The translations under genes were made by a program, and so were the position numbers. A stretch of DNA of 64,000 nucleotides from Rachycentron canadum (lineage: Eukaryota; Chordata; Actinopteri; Carangiformes; Rachycentridae). The number at the start of each line of letters is the position of its first letter. The stretch's first letter is position 1. The notes under the pieces are model-generated. The model worked only from the letters and a program-made list of their open reading frames with translations, had not been told where the DNA came from and did not search any database. Positions 24,495 to 38,580 of the stretch are shown piece after piece. The stretch covers positions 21,977,595 to 22,041,594 of the forward strand of contig CM076650.1 in assembly GCA_038496675.1 (NCBI GenBank), given 5' to 3'.

Positions 24495-27400
24495 ATAACA
24501 TATATCTATATATATAGATTTATATATATAGATATATATTAGTTCAAAATGAACTACCATGCCTGAACAGATATGTGAGCACTTAAAGCCAGTTAGTGCA
24601 CCAGCATGCCTCGTTTTGCTGTAACATTGGGTACCACCACAGCTTGGATGAACATCCTCCACCACAGTGAAATCATTAGATCAAATTTAATGTGAAATGC
24701 CTTCAGTGGTACTCATCAGTACAGGTATATTTGTCATACATGCTAATAGAGTGTGGAAACACTCATTTTGTCTCTCGTCGTACAAGCCATTAATTACTCT
24801 CCCTTCCAAAGTGATTTGTTAGCATGCTCTGCGGAAGCGCACCAGTGATAAATACTTACATCTCAAGCAGAACAGATTGTCAGGCTGCAAATATAAATTC
24901 ATATTAAAGATGTGTGAGAGTAAGAGCTTGGGCAACTTTTTTGTCACACCAGACAGCCATATAGAATTAGTTGCAGAGAAAAACAGCATTTGCCCTGCTA
25001 GCAGCTGAGCTCTAGGGATGCCAGTGTTCATCTCTAGTTGCATTACAGTCAAGGTTCCCAGAGGATTAATCTTACACAACATTGGAGGTATGCTGACTGA
25101 AGCTAAAATGATTGAACCTCTAACATCCCCTTTTAGTAACGCCACTGTAGGAATGCTGCTACACTAGTGCTAGCATTTAGCTACAAGTACTGGGTCTCTC
25201 AGCTGCTTGCTGTACGACTGCCTACTCTGTCCTTGTAATTTTAGTCAGGCTTCCTCCATTGTTTCACTGAGGCTTATATGGTGGGTTTTCTGCTGGGTTT
25301 TCCTCAGAGATACGACGCTTGTGAAGCAAGGTTTGTCTGTTGGAAATCCAGTTACGTGGAGCTTTTCTGAATTACAATGGTCCTACACCCACCCCCTAAA
25401 AATCAGTCCTTCAAATTGGCCATATATCAGAGATGCTCTTACACTGTATCCTGCGCCTGTTGCAGGTGCCTCAAAATGATACCATTAGTATTTTTTGTTT
25501 CATTTTTGGACTTAAATGCATAAATCTACACAGCAATGCCCTGCTTTAGATATTCTAAATATATGAAATAGAGTATAATATATATATGAAAATAGTAATT
25601 CCAGTATATATATATTTCTATATATTATCTTTTTCATTGGATCAAAATAAACAATCTTTATGCAACACGCTTTTAATCACAGGAATTTTTACATCTAGGT
25701 CTGTTCACATGAACAGTAGAAACACTGGAACGAAGAAAGAATAATCGTTTGAAGGCCATGTGGTTAAATTAAATGTTTCCTGGAATAAAACCTTCTAATC
25801 ACAAGCAAAATTTCAGATCAGCAAGTAAAAGATAAAGAAATAAGTAAAGTATAAATTGTGCTTTCATTTCCTCTCCTGAATTCCTTTCCTCCTCTTGGTG
25901 AACTGGTCCTTCATTATCTAGTCTTACTCTTTGGTTGTTTCGGTGGCTCCTCCCTCCCAGTACTATTATTGGTTTTATCTTCTCTTGAGCACAGTAATAT
26001 TTGTAGAAACTATCCCTCTTGAGTTTTTATTTGATGAGGGTCTCTTTGGACCAAATTTTGAATATAATTAACTAAAGCTTGGGTGTTTGCCAACAGATTT
26101 TGTTGCATGTCATCTCATCTCCATATTTCCCCATTTCGAGGAGCACTCCGCTGCTTTTACATTTTTTTTTTTTTTCTAACTGTCTCTCATGAGTCACACC
26201 AAATCAAACTTAAAAATGCGACTCTAAATTGCTGGAGTAGCCCGCTAATTGCTTGAAACAAAATTGTGTTGTCCAGCAGTGACATGCACATGGGGTTTTG
26301 CTCTAAGTGCCAAATTGCCTATTTTAAAACCTTCATTTATTAGGCATGTGTGTGTCCATGACATTTTCATGCTAAATTTTAACCTTAACATCACACCAGG
26401 TGACTGAGGGGCGCCTGACATGGTCAGGCTAAGTACCCAGAAAGTGCTCTTTAGTTGAGCCCAAGTACCCCTTGTGTTTGCTGGAGTACTGTTCTGGTGT
26501 GACCTTAGGCCAAAAAACAACCATTCTCCTAGTGCTGCACAGATAAGAGGTGCTTTTTTATTATTATTATTATTATTATTGCCCCTTAGAGAGTATGTGC
26601 ACATCACTGCCCCAGTCAGTCAGTGATTTGTGTTTTTGCATTCCAAATAAGTTTGAAAATTTCCCAGCTGAATTCTCGCAGTCGTGACTAAACTAAAATT
26701 CACCATAGACTTCTCTGGAAAAATCTTGTATGGAGCACTTTTCAATGCAGTGCCCTGTTGCCATTCCCAGACATGTTTAGCCATTAGTGCCAGGGAAATT
26801 GATGGAGTGAACACGTGGGTGGTGCGTGGGTGGGGGCGCAGGTACGGAACAGCGCAACATTCATGGCTCCGTCTGCCAGACTTCCGTGCCTAACTGCATT
26901 AGTTCTGCCTCAGTCACAGTTGGAGACCATACAGAGGAAGAGACCACAGTGAGCCACCCAGGAGAGAGCGAGTGATCAACAGTGTTTACTTCTGAACTAA
27001 GTTTGTGTGCATTAGGGAAGGAATCTATGCATGGGAATGATCTGAATGTCTGTATAAATGTATGTTTGATTTTATAATATCAACTTCATTGTCTGTGTGT
27101 GTGTGTGTGTGTATTTGTGCAGGTGTATGCACAGGAGGTGGTTGAGATGTGGAGACAGCAGTGTTTCTGGACTGGGTATGTAGAAATGGTTTGGCATACA
27201 TACGCATGGATTTGAGCGTCTTGCTGTGAATGTTTTGCAGGGAGATGATTAAAGTTTATTAGTATGGGACTGTACGGCCCGTCTACCTGATAGTCAGATG
27301 TTGCATGAAATTCATTGACTTTATAAGGAGGCCATGGCTGGGTTCGGCTGGCAGGGGGGCACCGGCAGCTTTGTAAATGTTTGGGAGATAAAAGGCTGAG

Positions 27401-29417
27401 TGTCTGTGCGCTGCGTGTCTGCCTGTGTGAGGAAATCTGTGTGTCTGGCTGGGGTGTAAACAATGGCTAAAGGAGTCTCGATAAAATGTCACCAGGGCGT
27501 TTGACCTTGTTTGACAAATTAAGGAGCAAATAAATAAATCGGCTTGAATTGCATCACCGCAGGGGAGTAATGCATAAGCACACACACACACACACACACA
27601 TGCACGCATACGTGCGCATACCCCGACACACACAATACAAAATATAAAATGCTCTAAAATTGTAGGATTCAGCTGTTTCGATAAAATACCTGGATTTGTC
27701 AAGCTACAAATCCAACAGATTTCACATTAAATCTGCATGGTTCTTTTTATTGGCAAAGAGCAATGTAGAAAACATTCAGGTATCTGGCTTTGCATTTTTA
27801 GCCAACGATTACCATCACTTTAGCTGCTTGAATTGTATTAGTTCAAATTCATTGTTACTTCATACGTAACTTGGCAAAATCCCAACATGAAAGACATTTT
27901 CTGTACTTAACCTAAGATTGTGTGTCAGGGAAACGCCATATCAACAAACATGAGGGGACTGTGTTCCTGCAGTTCAACAGGATCCATTGATGAGTCTTCT
28001 CAAGTGAAACGATCTCATGATCACGCCACATTCATTTCAGAAGCTGCAATCTCTCTGTTAAATATTCATGGCGTGTCAGTTTAGGTTCATGAGTTTAGTC
28101 GGGAGTTGGGCCCCCACAGTGTATTTAGCAAATCAACTATAGGTTAGTGTTTACTGGTTGCAAACACCACTTAGGTTCAAAACCGTTGCGTGAGAGGACT
28201 ACAGCTGATTTAACACAGCCTTAAAGTGAATCTTCCAGTTAAGGGGTTGGGGTTCGGGGTCATTGAGTGATTTGGTTTGTTTATTTTAGATTTAGTGTTG
28301 CACTTCCATATAATCGGTGAACTTCAAAAAAAAAAAAAAAAAAAAAAAAGGCAGACATATTCTGAATTTTAGTCTTATTGTGGGTCAAGCTCAAAAATGC
28401 TGGATTCTGGCATTCCAATAATGCAGGTGATGTAATCAAGGTTTATTTTTATTTGATTCCTTTTTTTTACCAAAAACTGTCCAAGTGTTGATTTGATGGG
28501 AGATTTGTGTCTTTTCTAGTGCGTTCATTAAGTACAAACAATGAACCATATAACATTGCTCATGGCACTGATTCCATTATTAGCTGCTGCATGCCTCCCC
28601 TGCTTTTTCTTCTCTTTGCACCAAGGACTCCCTCTAATACCGGTCTCTACTGAATTTGGTCCTTGTGTTCCCCTTGAAACTCAACTGTCCTTCTCCTTTC
28701 AGGGTCACATACATGTAGCTTTGACTGGAATACAATGCTTACCACTCAAAAGCAATTTTTTTTTCTTCTTTCCTTTTTTCCCCCTCAAACATCACTTTAA
28801 GTTAACCTTGACTTCGATGCACCAAACACTTTCTCAACAAATGGCTTAACTTTCTTTAAGTGGAATAGATAATAGATTTCACCCTGTGTTTCGAATATTA
28901 ACATCAATGCACCACTATAGAAATTATTTTGATAACGCAATTTAATGGCTGAAGAAAAACAAAAACAGAAACGTGTTACTCTGGCAACAGCTACACTTCA
29001 GTAGGTTAGCTAACTGTCAGTGTTAGCTCGTTAGCCAAAATGTTTCGTTATCAGCGTGAATTCCACATACATGAGTTTTAGCTAGCTCAGTCTCAGTGTA
29101 ATATTCACTATCAAAACATAGTTTTGTCTCACAAAGACTGGAAACCAGAGTCTTTTGAGCAACGGTACAAATAAAATACCATGACAAAGGAAGTTAAGGT
29201 ACAGGGAAACTGATAGCTTTAAATGAAGTGCAATCAACTGAGTTGAAAGCTCTTTAACAGTTCGCATAAACAATTGTTTATTTATCTTATGAAGTGGGAC
29301 CATCCCCAAAACACCAGTTAATACCTCAAACCACAGTAAAACTTAACACTTGCCTGTTGTATCCATTGTGTTGGATGTTTCAATTGATTAGAGCTTTACT
29401 GATGTCCCTCGCTTGTA
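24495..29417. other. Intergenic with simple repeats
   Basis: It holds (GT)n at 27094-27113, (CA)n at 27579-27600, (ATT)n at 26558-26580 and an A run of 24 at 28326-28349. The stretch 27470-27570 looks unique and might be conserved non-coding DNA. No gene seen. Confidence 0.55.
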
Positions 29418-29459
29418 AGTTGGATATAAGCTTCTGCCAAATGAGTAAATGTAAATGTC
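29418..29459 (+). mobile_element. Second L2-type LINE/SINE 3' tail
   Basis: GTTGGATATAAGCTTCTGCC then AAATGAGTAAATGTAAATG matches the teleost L2-type tail, including its short terminal AAATGT repeats. It is 5'-truncated. Confidence 0.6.
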
Positions 29460-30599
29460 AAGTATTGATTCTCCTTTAAATGACCCAGTCCTAAGCCACC
29501 AGTCAATGATCACGTCCATTTGTCCATCATTTTTGACATGTATTGTAAAACAAACTGTAGCCTGGTGAAGCTACGTGTCGCAAGACACTTTAGTCCAACA
29601 ACACAGTAAAACAGCCAATTAAAATCCTAATGTTTGAATTTACAAAGGCTATGAGGTGAGTTATTGAGAAGCAACACATAGCCCTCCACAACATGCTAGT
29701 CACTCTTAGTTTGACAGTTGAGAAACACTTCATTAAACATGAGATTTTAATTCATTTACTTACAGACCATCTAGGATTACTTGTGGACCACTGGTGTCCA
29801 CGGACCACACTTTGAGAAAGAGAGAAACCTAGTGTCCTACACTATAAGTTTCCTCATTGTACTTATTTGTACTATTTCCGCAGCAACCAGAGCAAAAACG
29901 TGCTTCACAGTTTGGTAATAACAGGAAAGTAATGTTGAATGTTGGTAGTGCACCAAGTTTGAAAACTCAACAATAGTGAAGGAATTAATATTAGAATACA
30001 TTTTACATTACATTACAGAGTGCTTTTGAACATAATCAAAGATATGTAACGTGACAAATCATTTTTATAGGTCTCGTCTTGGACTCCTCTTGGATGTTGG
30101 CTTTTGAATATTAAGACATTAGCATCATTTTGTTATGCCTGTCTACTTTTTTTTTCTGATTAAAGATGAATAGATGGTGAGTTAAATACATCACAATTGG
30201 GTCTTCTTCTAGTTGTAAATATGGCCATATTTTACAAGTATGTCCATATTTCTAAATGGTAAAATTAAACTAACTCTGTTAAATGTTAGGGACCTTGATA
30301 ACAACACAAAATGCAGCAAGGTTTATTCTCATTTGAATTCATTGAAAGCTGTTATTTAATTTCTACTGGAGACTCAAACTATTAAAGCCACTGAAAACAA
30401 ACAGGAAGATCTTGCACCCATGCTGTGAACCTACATTTTAATACTTTACAAAAGTACAGATCCAAATATTATATTAATTGATTTCCAAATTAAATTCTGG
30501 TGTTTTTTCATTAAGTTTTTGGATGACTCCCAGAGGTTGGATACTCCATTATCTTATCTAAATCTCCTCCATCAATAAACTCTTTAAACACTAAATAAT
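29460..30599. other. Intergenic: no recognisable gene
   Basis: AT-rich sequence with a short TTACA repeat at about 30002-30016. No gene seen. Confidence 0.55.
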
Positions 30600-32435
30600 C
30601 ATATCAAATCTAAAATGCACATCTTTGTAGTGGAAGTCGGTTGCATCTCCATTATTAGCAACATGCATCATCATAATATACTTTACTGTCCCATTACAAT
30701 TCAGCTTCGGTCCTCCATTTCCAAACTAAAATACAACTGTAGATTTAACCCTCCACTACAATCATCACCAGATTTTAAAGAGGACAATGACAAGACTCTC
30801 TCTGGAAAACACTTTAAGTTAACATGAAAAGATTTATTAATAAAAGCACAATTTGTAAGACTGACTACAGCGCGATTGCAACAAGAGTGTGAAATTAACA
30901 TCTGAATAAGTCTGTCCTTGAAGAGTAAATTAGTAGCCTATTAAAAAAGGCAAGAGAAAAACATTTTGAATTAAGTGATAAACCTCAAAAATTATTCCCA
31001 AGGCAACTTAAAGCAGAGCTGGAAAAAGACGTGATCAAATGCAGGCTGAAACAAAACTTATCAACGAGATATTAGATAGTTTCAAAGACTTATTGTGACC
31101 TCCATACGTCTACTTCCTCAGCAACTGAGAGGGATTACTTAACTCTGCCACATCTAAATGAGCGCAATCAGCGTTTCCTGGAAAGAACGTTTTCTGTCAC
31201 TGAGTTAGTAGAAGCAATTTAGGCATTCCCCACAGGTAAATGCCTACCAAGCGTTTCATGAGATTTTAACGCATTTATTACTTAGGGTGGGAAATGACTC
31301 AACTGCAAGCATAAAATTTCCACAATCTCCTTCTGAGACAAACTGTTATTCAAAGAGGGGGGTTAGAAAAAAATAAAAAAATCCCGTGGATCCTGCTAAT
31401 TACAAGCCTGTTGCTCCTCTCCAGCTGAATCAAGACCACAAGGCGTTCTTTTTGTTACAGGCACTTATTTTGAACCTCCGTGCCATCAAACGTCACATAA
31501 TTCCTGAAAATTAGTACATAGTGCATTGCAGTGTTCTCACAGAGAACAAGTTTCAAAACAGACATTTCATCACAAACAAATACAGCAAACAATATCCATG
31601 ACCCTAAAGCCTACAAGATGTTAAATTTACACATAATTCACTAATAACGCTAAAGACTCACTGAAATATAGGTGGATCATTGCGTTACTATCATGTAAAG
31701 CACATTAGCACATTAGGCATCAGCATATTCAATAGCTGTAAGTATAATACTCACGGTCTATACCTCCATAATTACACTTGCTATTTTTAGTGCTCATTCC
31801 AATAGTTTACATTAAAGGCAACTTGGACATTTTGTTTCCACTTGTGACAGACACGCGCTTTTGGAATTGCTCTCTCTTTCCCAGAGAAAGTAAGAAGCCA
31901 ATTGCCAAACTTGTGAATTTCTCTGCATCTTTCCACTGTATTAAGAAGCGTTGAGAAAGGGAAATCAATGTGCTGATAAAATATGAAGGACTGCACTTCC
32001 CCGTATTCATAGTTCAATAAATAGCAGACAGGTTAATTCAGTACAAAGTGATTCACCGTTTTCATTATTCTAAGGTCACGTTGCATAAATTTTAGCCCTT
32101 CGTATCTCCAATATGTGATAAATGTAAATCAGATGACAGCGCTATGTTGCATTTATTTTGGATCTGTCCACTAATTTATCCATTCTGAAGATTTATTTTC
32201 CTTTTTACCACAGGACTCGATTCAGACTGATGCTTCTCCTTCCCCGAGTTCAAACAGCTCTATTGGTGGGTATGGTGTTAGAAAAAAGCGATGAAGAAGG
32301 ACTGGAAGGCACAACAAATCTTTTTTACATCTCATCTTGGACTCATGTTGACCACATTTGGGTTTTTTTTTTTTATGTATTGATTGGATCTTTTCTATCT
32401 TTGTTTTGTTATTGTACTTTCCTATAATTCATAGG
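30600..32435 (+). mobile_element. Degraded L1-like LINE (endonuclease end, RT pieces, C-terminal zinc knuckle)
   Basis: Frames are broken by many stops, but pieces appear in the correct order on the plus strand. An endonuclease-end segment reads KYNCRFNPPLQSSPDF (about 30730). An AI.FPTGK piece lies near 31220. DPANYKPVAPLQL at 31389-31427 is the N-terminal RT motif, followed by AFFLLQALILNLRAIKRHII. Near the end QYKVIHRFHYSKVTLHK leads to CDKC and HLFWICP (32114-32180), the CCHC end of fish L1 proteins. The catalytic centre is not recognisable. It is dead. Confidence 0.75.
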
Positions 32436-32690
32436 TTGAATTCATTAATTTCATGTGGATGATATGTACTGCTATGAGCTGAGGCCTGCTCTATATCTCA
32501 AGTCCAGTCAGTTTTTGTTTGAAAAGCACCAAATCATACCAAAAGTTACCTCCAGGCACTTTTCAAATAGAGCAGATCTTCTCTTTATAAGATTATTTAC
32601 AGAAACCCAACAATTTTCACCAAGAGCAAGTACTTGGTGACAGGAACAACTTCCTTTTTATAGACTGAGACCTTGAGTTAATGTCTGTCT

Positions 32691-32731
<41 letters not shown>

Positions 32732-33200
32732 TGCAGGTAAGTTGGGTTTTGGGTATTATATAGTTGTATGCCTATATATTTGTTAATGATGTGTTGTTAA
32801 AAAGTATATAAAAAAAATGAATGACTTGTAAGGAAAAAAAATAAATAAAAAGGCGCTATTGCTTTATTTGTTTGTTTTTCTGAGCCATCAACAGAGCCGT
32901 CACACTTCAGTGCACACTTTTGTTCACTTTTTTTCAGCTGTCGGAAGCTGGAAGGAGACACTGTCCATCAACAAAGAGGAGGACTGCTGAATACTGAATG
33001 GTTATTTCAACCGGGCACAAAACAGCATGTTCTTACCTATACGAGTATAACAGGAGGGTGAAAGACGTGTAGCTAATTTACACAGTATCAAAACTATAAA
33101 CTAGTCAGCACCTTTACCAGGTAATCTTTACGGTCCCACAGATTAAGTTAAAAAATAGAAGAAAATTGAACCAAATATGTGTCATCAAATGTAGCGAAGG
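32436..33200. other. LINE 3' flank and intergenic DNA
   Basis: (GT)n lies at 32693-32729. An A-rich stretch ending near 32850 could be the L1 tail. No gene seen. Confidence 0.45.
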
Positions 33201-33392
33201 GGCCTTTCTGCATGGAGTTTGCATGTCCTCCCTCCTGTGGCTTCCTTCAGGGTGCTCCGCCTTCAAAGACGTACGCGTTTTGGTCAGTTGGCGATGGACT
33301 GGTGACCTGTCCAGGGTGAGCCCTGCCCTCGGCCACTGTCAGCTGGGACAGTGCCCCAGCGCCCCCTGCTAGCCTTCACAGATAGGCAGTAT
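33201..33392 (+). mobile_element. 5'-truncated dispersed repeat (GGAGTTTGCATGTCCTCC family)
   Basis: GGCCTTTCTGCATGGAGTTT, GCATGTCCTCCCTCC, GGGTGCTCCGCC, CAAAGACGTACGCG, GGCGATGGACTGGTGACCTG, TCCAGGGTGAGCCCTGCCCT, TCAGCTGGGACAGTGCCCCA and GATAGGCAGTATGGATAA follow in the order of a very common teleost repeat that usually has a tRNA-like head. The head is missing here. Its GC-rich open frame is not a gene. Confidence 0.75.
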
Positions 33393-33957
33393 GGATAACC
33401 AGCACCAGCATAACAGACTCAGATGACGGTGTTCGGCTTAATCAAACGTCTGCGCCGTCCAAGTCCACACTAACTGCTCCTAAATGGGTGTAAACAACCT
33501 GACGCGCCTGCAAAATCAGCTGACTCGCAAATAATGCAGTGAAACGAAACAGGCAGCTAAATGCCGACACTAAAATGAGTTTGAAATAGATTGGATGCAC
33601 TAATTACCCCAGGTTCGGTACTTTAGAGAGACCTTAGATGCTTGAGTAAAACTGAGTGGAGGGGCACAGCTTCCTTAATTTGAACCATCTGAGGAATAGT
33701 GGCCTCTTTGAAAACTACAGTGTAAATTATGCACAATCCTCTACTCATCTTTCAAGTTCATGGAGAAATATACTCAAATACAGATATATACACACACACA
33801 CACACACGCACAAGCCCTTTCCGCTTTCCCAGAGCTTCTCTTCCTTTATCTAATCTGTGTTTTATTGAATATGGTAATTATAATGAAAGGCCTATCTTGC
33901 ACTTGGTTTAATTTGTTTTTGTGCCTTTTTTCTGCTCTCTTGCTCTCTCCCTCTGGT

Positions 33958-34018
<61 letters not shown>

Positions 34019-36845
34019 ACAGAGACACAGCACGTGTACTAATCAGTGTGTGTTTGTGTATGTAACAGTAGTCCCTCCTCTGACGCACTGCATTACAGTG
34101 GGACCTTTGTAATGGGGAAATAAGACATGGCTGCTGATGTCACTGGGGTTTAACTGTGGCTCGGGGGATGAAGACGCACACACGTGCGCACACACAGGCG
34201 CACACAGCGTGCAGGCAACCCAAGACATCAACAGAATTCTTCCAGCATCAGGCCTGTAGGGGGTTCAGGGGATTAAATACAACATGTAACCTTGGAGACC
34301 CGCCTCTGGTTGGCTAAAACATTTTCGCTCGCGGTGCTCCTGTGGGGTTGTTTGTTGTTTGTGCTCTCGTGTTTTGTCGATAAAACCTAGAATGCTTGAT
34401 TATGCTTAAAAGGCTGAACCATGCAGCTCCAATTCTGCCACCCAGGTAAGGACACATTTGATGTACCTTGTTCTTTTATTCTAGCTCGCTGTTATTCACT
34501 CATCAGGACCTCAAAGGCGAAATGAAATTAAATACAGAGAGGGAAAAGGGAAAAGGTTGTTGGTTTCTTTTCAACAGTTACAAAACAGATTCTGTGCGCA
34601 GAAGAAAACATACACAAAGTCACAAAAAAAAATAAAATAATAAAAAATCCTTTTTGAGCCCATTTTCTCTCGCATTCATAGGAATACTAAGAGAATCAAT
34701 TCCTCCTTTCTGGCCTTCATTTTTGCACCAGCCCTTGATTCTAATAAAAACAAACCCCCTTTCAAAGAGCTTCTTGGAGATCCAGACGCTACCAAGACAG
34801 TAGCCTTCTAACCCAATTCCTCGTTGTTATATATATTAATTGGCAATACAGTGAAGAGGACACTGTGGGAGATGTATAGTTGGTGTAATGGGGATTCTTT
34901 TGATATAATGACTCCATTTGACTGGGGTCTGTGGGGGCCTTGTTTGAAAGCATTACCTTTAATGTCGAGCTGCCTCCACTCACTCCATCACCTCTGATGC
35001 TAGTCAGTGTTAATAAGTAGCAGGAAGTCTTATCATTTTTCATTGCACTTACCGTTACTGCAAGTCACACTCAATGGCTTTGAATTCAAAACCCCTGACT
35101 TGTGTGTTAGTGTGTGTGTGCGTGTGCATACGTGTGACAGAGAGAAAGAGCGGGTGCAGGCAATATTACACAGCAGTAGATGGTCATAGCTCTCAGAATG
35201 AAATTACCGGTTTTGTACTGTGGATGAAATACTGCACAATGCACTCTCTGAAGTAAGCCACGCAGCCGAGTATGCTCACACACATGCACACAGTGTCTTA
35301 TTGAATAAATACTCCGTTTGAGACTTCTCACAAGATGAGACCTTAGATATGTAATTTATTCATCCTACATCCACATACGTACTCAAGTGTTTTAGTGTGT
35401 ATGTGTGTGTTTGTGTGCGTCACTGTGTACTTAAAAAGAACCCATACACTCTGTTTCTTTATTCTTTCTCATGCAGGTCATGGTGGATGTCAAGCAATTA
35501 ATAAAGCACAGTTGGACCTTGTGTGCATGCAGATGAATGAGGCAGAAAGAGTACTGGAACCACTTGAGCCTTCCAACCACTGCTCCCAGCAGCAGAGAGT
35601 TTCCTGTTCCACCTTTTTGTTTTGGCAGATGCATAGAGGATCATACATAGTGATGTAATGGCATGCAACAGCATGTTTACTGTGTGTTGTTTGTTTTCCT
35701 CTATACATGCAGCATCACTTTGCCAGGCCCTGCCTCTTCTCTCTGAGGGCAGATGTGGCTTGTTTCCTCTTGCCTCCACAAGCAATGTGAAATGAAAGTG
35801 CTGTGGGAGTGTCACACAAGGGGTTTCCCATTGTGACTGACAGTGTTATACATCAATTTCTCCCTCCACTCCACAAATATCACACTTTGCTTGCAAAGAC
35901 AGTTGTCAAAGACAAATTTATTTCCTCCACAACACAATCTCTAAATAAAAAAAGACTTGAATGGATCTCTTGGTGAACAAAGACCTGCTTTTGATCTCCC
36001 ATTGGCATTTGTTAACATTACAATTGTCGTTGAAAATAAAAAATACAAACTTGTTTGCTCCCACTCTATTACCCGTATGTGAATGCTTTTCCATCAAAGG
36101 CCCACAAAAAGCAGAAAATAAGAAAGAAAACAATATGCTAATACCACAGTGCGATATCTTTAATTGCACTGCAGGGGTAAGATTTTCAAGAATCGAATGT
36201 CATTAAAAGTAATGGATTTCTGAATCATGAAGGGATCAAATTGCTGAAATATCGTTGTAAGCTCCACCTCAATGGTGAATACATAGATGCGTGGTATCAA
36301 GCTTCTCATCTAACTCTTTGGTAAGTGAGCATATTGTTCAAAATGTAGAATTATTTACTTATTACAGTTGAACAGCAGCCATGTGCCATTCAATACAGTG
36401 TTCATTATCACATCTAGAGGCTCCCACAGGCACCATGTCAATATTATGTTAAGTCATTTTAGAAGAAGAATAGACATTGACAGACGTGGCCTCACATCAA
36501 CTTAACGTTGCAGTAATATTAACATTGCACTTGACAAAACATTTCATAATCACCTCTCAGCGTATTGAATTGGAAGTGGACTAAGAGCAAAACTAAATGC
36601 TGGCACGTTCTCTTGGATTGATAAGTGTTTCAGATGTGGACGCATCCAGGACATGTAACACTATATTATATATATATATTTATAGTATGCTATGTTTAAT
36701 TTTGCTAATAGTTTAGCCTTCAGCTAACTGTAGTGAAAGGCTCACAGCATCAGCTGTTTTACTTGTTTCGTGGACACGTATGAAGCTGAAGGAGGGTGGC
36801 TGTATTTTAAGTTCCCCGTTCACTATATTTCTGCTTACTTTGCTT
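33393..36845. other. Intergenic with long GT microsatellite
   Basis: (CA)n lies at 33790-33807 and (GT)n at 33965-34016. The stretch 35100-35420 has broken GT tracts. No gene seen. Confidence 0.55.
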
Positions 36846-36865
36846 GAAAGCTACATGTAGCTTTC

Positions 36866-38079
36866 TGAAGCTTTTTTTTTTTTTCCCTCTAAGTAGACAA
36901 GGCCAGTCAAGGGTGGAAGCCTATCGCAGCCAATGCTCTACCACCCTGTGACCTGAAGCAGGTATTATCTAACACAACAAGGGTGTCCTGGGCAAAATAA
37001 AGCAGGAGGGCTGGTAGGAGCAGAGTGGTTTGCTTTAGAATCCCATGCTTTTGGCTCAGCTTGATTTCCAGGACTGCCAGTATTTTGAAGCCTTAATATA
37101 TTGCTTCCATGGGGGAAGCACCATGTGATGATGTCCAAAATGTGCAATTGATGCTTGGCAAAATGTGAAATAACAGGAGAGTCAAACTAACAGCTCATAA
37201 AAGTAGGCACAAAATAACTCACCCTTGCAGACAGCTTCAGTGATGTAATGTGCTGCAGGAGTGTGTCCTAAAACCCAGAATTTAGTTAGCATTTTGGCGC
37301 TGCCAGTGCACTCACAGACTCTGCTTTCTGACATGGGTTTTTTGAAATATAAGGTGTATACACAAGCTCAGCACAAGAGATTTGTTTTGGACATGTTTTA
37401 TTCTAAGACATAAAATGATAGTAAGTACCCCAGTCATGATTTCTTTAAGCTTTGATGTCTCTTGAGCATCATCTCGCCAACCACGAAAACCGACCTATTT
37501 CCGGGACCACTTTGACTTGTTCATACTTGCACGTTGAATAACTATTACTAACTTAGTGAGAGGAAAGACTTGTGTAAGCGCCCAAATCAAACTTAAAGTC
37601 GAAGTTTAGTAGTGATGATGTAGAAGTTACACGACTTTAGTGTAAAATGTTTAATGCCTAACCTTTTTTTTTTTTTTTTTCTTTTCCGCCAATTGTATTT
37701 AGGCCTCAAAAATCATACAGGTGGTGAAGATTATCCTGCTGAACACAGTGTATAAGTTTGTTTGTCACAGAACTTACTTTATGCAGTCATGCCTATTGGA
37801 AGAAGCCTTTTTGTTGAGGCAACCAGGGTGATGCTAACTGACGGGTTGACCCACAAAAAGACGTCACCACTGCAGCACTCGTTTGTGTTAGCTAGGCACG
37901 TACACTTTGATCAGCCGTGAGGGATATATTTTTGGCAATGGGTTACATCAGTTCTGACGGGGCCATATCATCAATAGCGCAGGTCTGTTTTTGATGATTG
38001 AGTAACAAGTAAGTAGTCTGGCTAACACACTGACTGAACTCTACACATCAGGTCTGAAAACAAGTTGCAGAACAAAGTT
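36866..38079. other. Intergenic: no recognisable gene
   Basis: Unique sequence with T runs at 36872-36885 and 37662-37680. Nothing assignable. Confidence 0.55.
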
Positions 38080-38580
38080 CAGAGCCAGTGTGTACGCTCT
38101 CTTTTATCTTGTCAGCGTTATCACACTGATAATGACGGGGCTGTGAGCTCACTGGTTAGACGTTCCTATTTGATCTCATGAATCCCAGTCTATCACTTAT
38201 CAGAAGAACGGCAGTGTCACGGGCAGCCTGTACGGTTTACACGCAGTATGTTTTTTTTTTATAACGTTGCATATACACATGTTTGAGAGAGAAAATCCCT
38301 CCCATATGCGTACGGTACATGAATTCATCGGAGGAAATCAGCAGGTAATTAGCTCAGATTAGAATAAAGACCCGTTTCTCCCCCCCGGCTGGGGGGAGAA
38401 AAAAAGTACAGGGAGTTAAATGCTCTTTTTGGCGACCCGGAGGCCCGCCGCAGTGACTTCTTCAGGATGTAAATCCTACTTGGTAACGGACCCAGCTAAT
38501 AAATAGTTCCAGCACATAACTCCTAGTAAAACCACAACTTGCCAATTAGTAAGATTTAGAGAGTTGCTGATAGGCAGATG
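38080..38580. promoter_or_regulatory. Candidate conserved non-coding element with GATA-type motifs
   Basis: The first part holds TTATCT (38104-38109), the palindromic TTATCACACTGATAA (38118-38132) and TTATCA (38197-38202). The second part holds a perfect 11-base-stem hairpin (38375-38401) and a GC-rich run GGCGACCCGGAGGCCCGCCG. It is non-repetitive and non-coding. Enhancer function is inference. Confidence 0.3.

Noticed and set aside
33166..33372. GC-rich open frame as a small gene
   Set aside because: The nucleotide sequence is a copy of a common teleost dispersed repeat.
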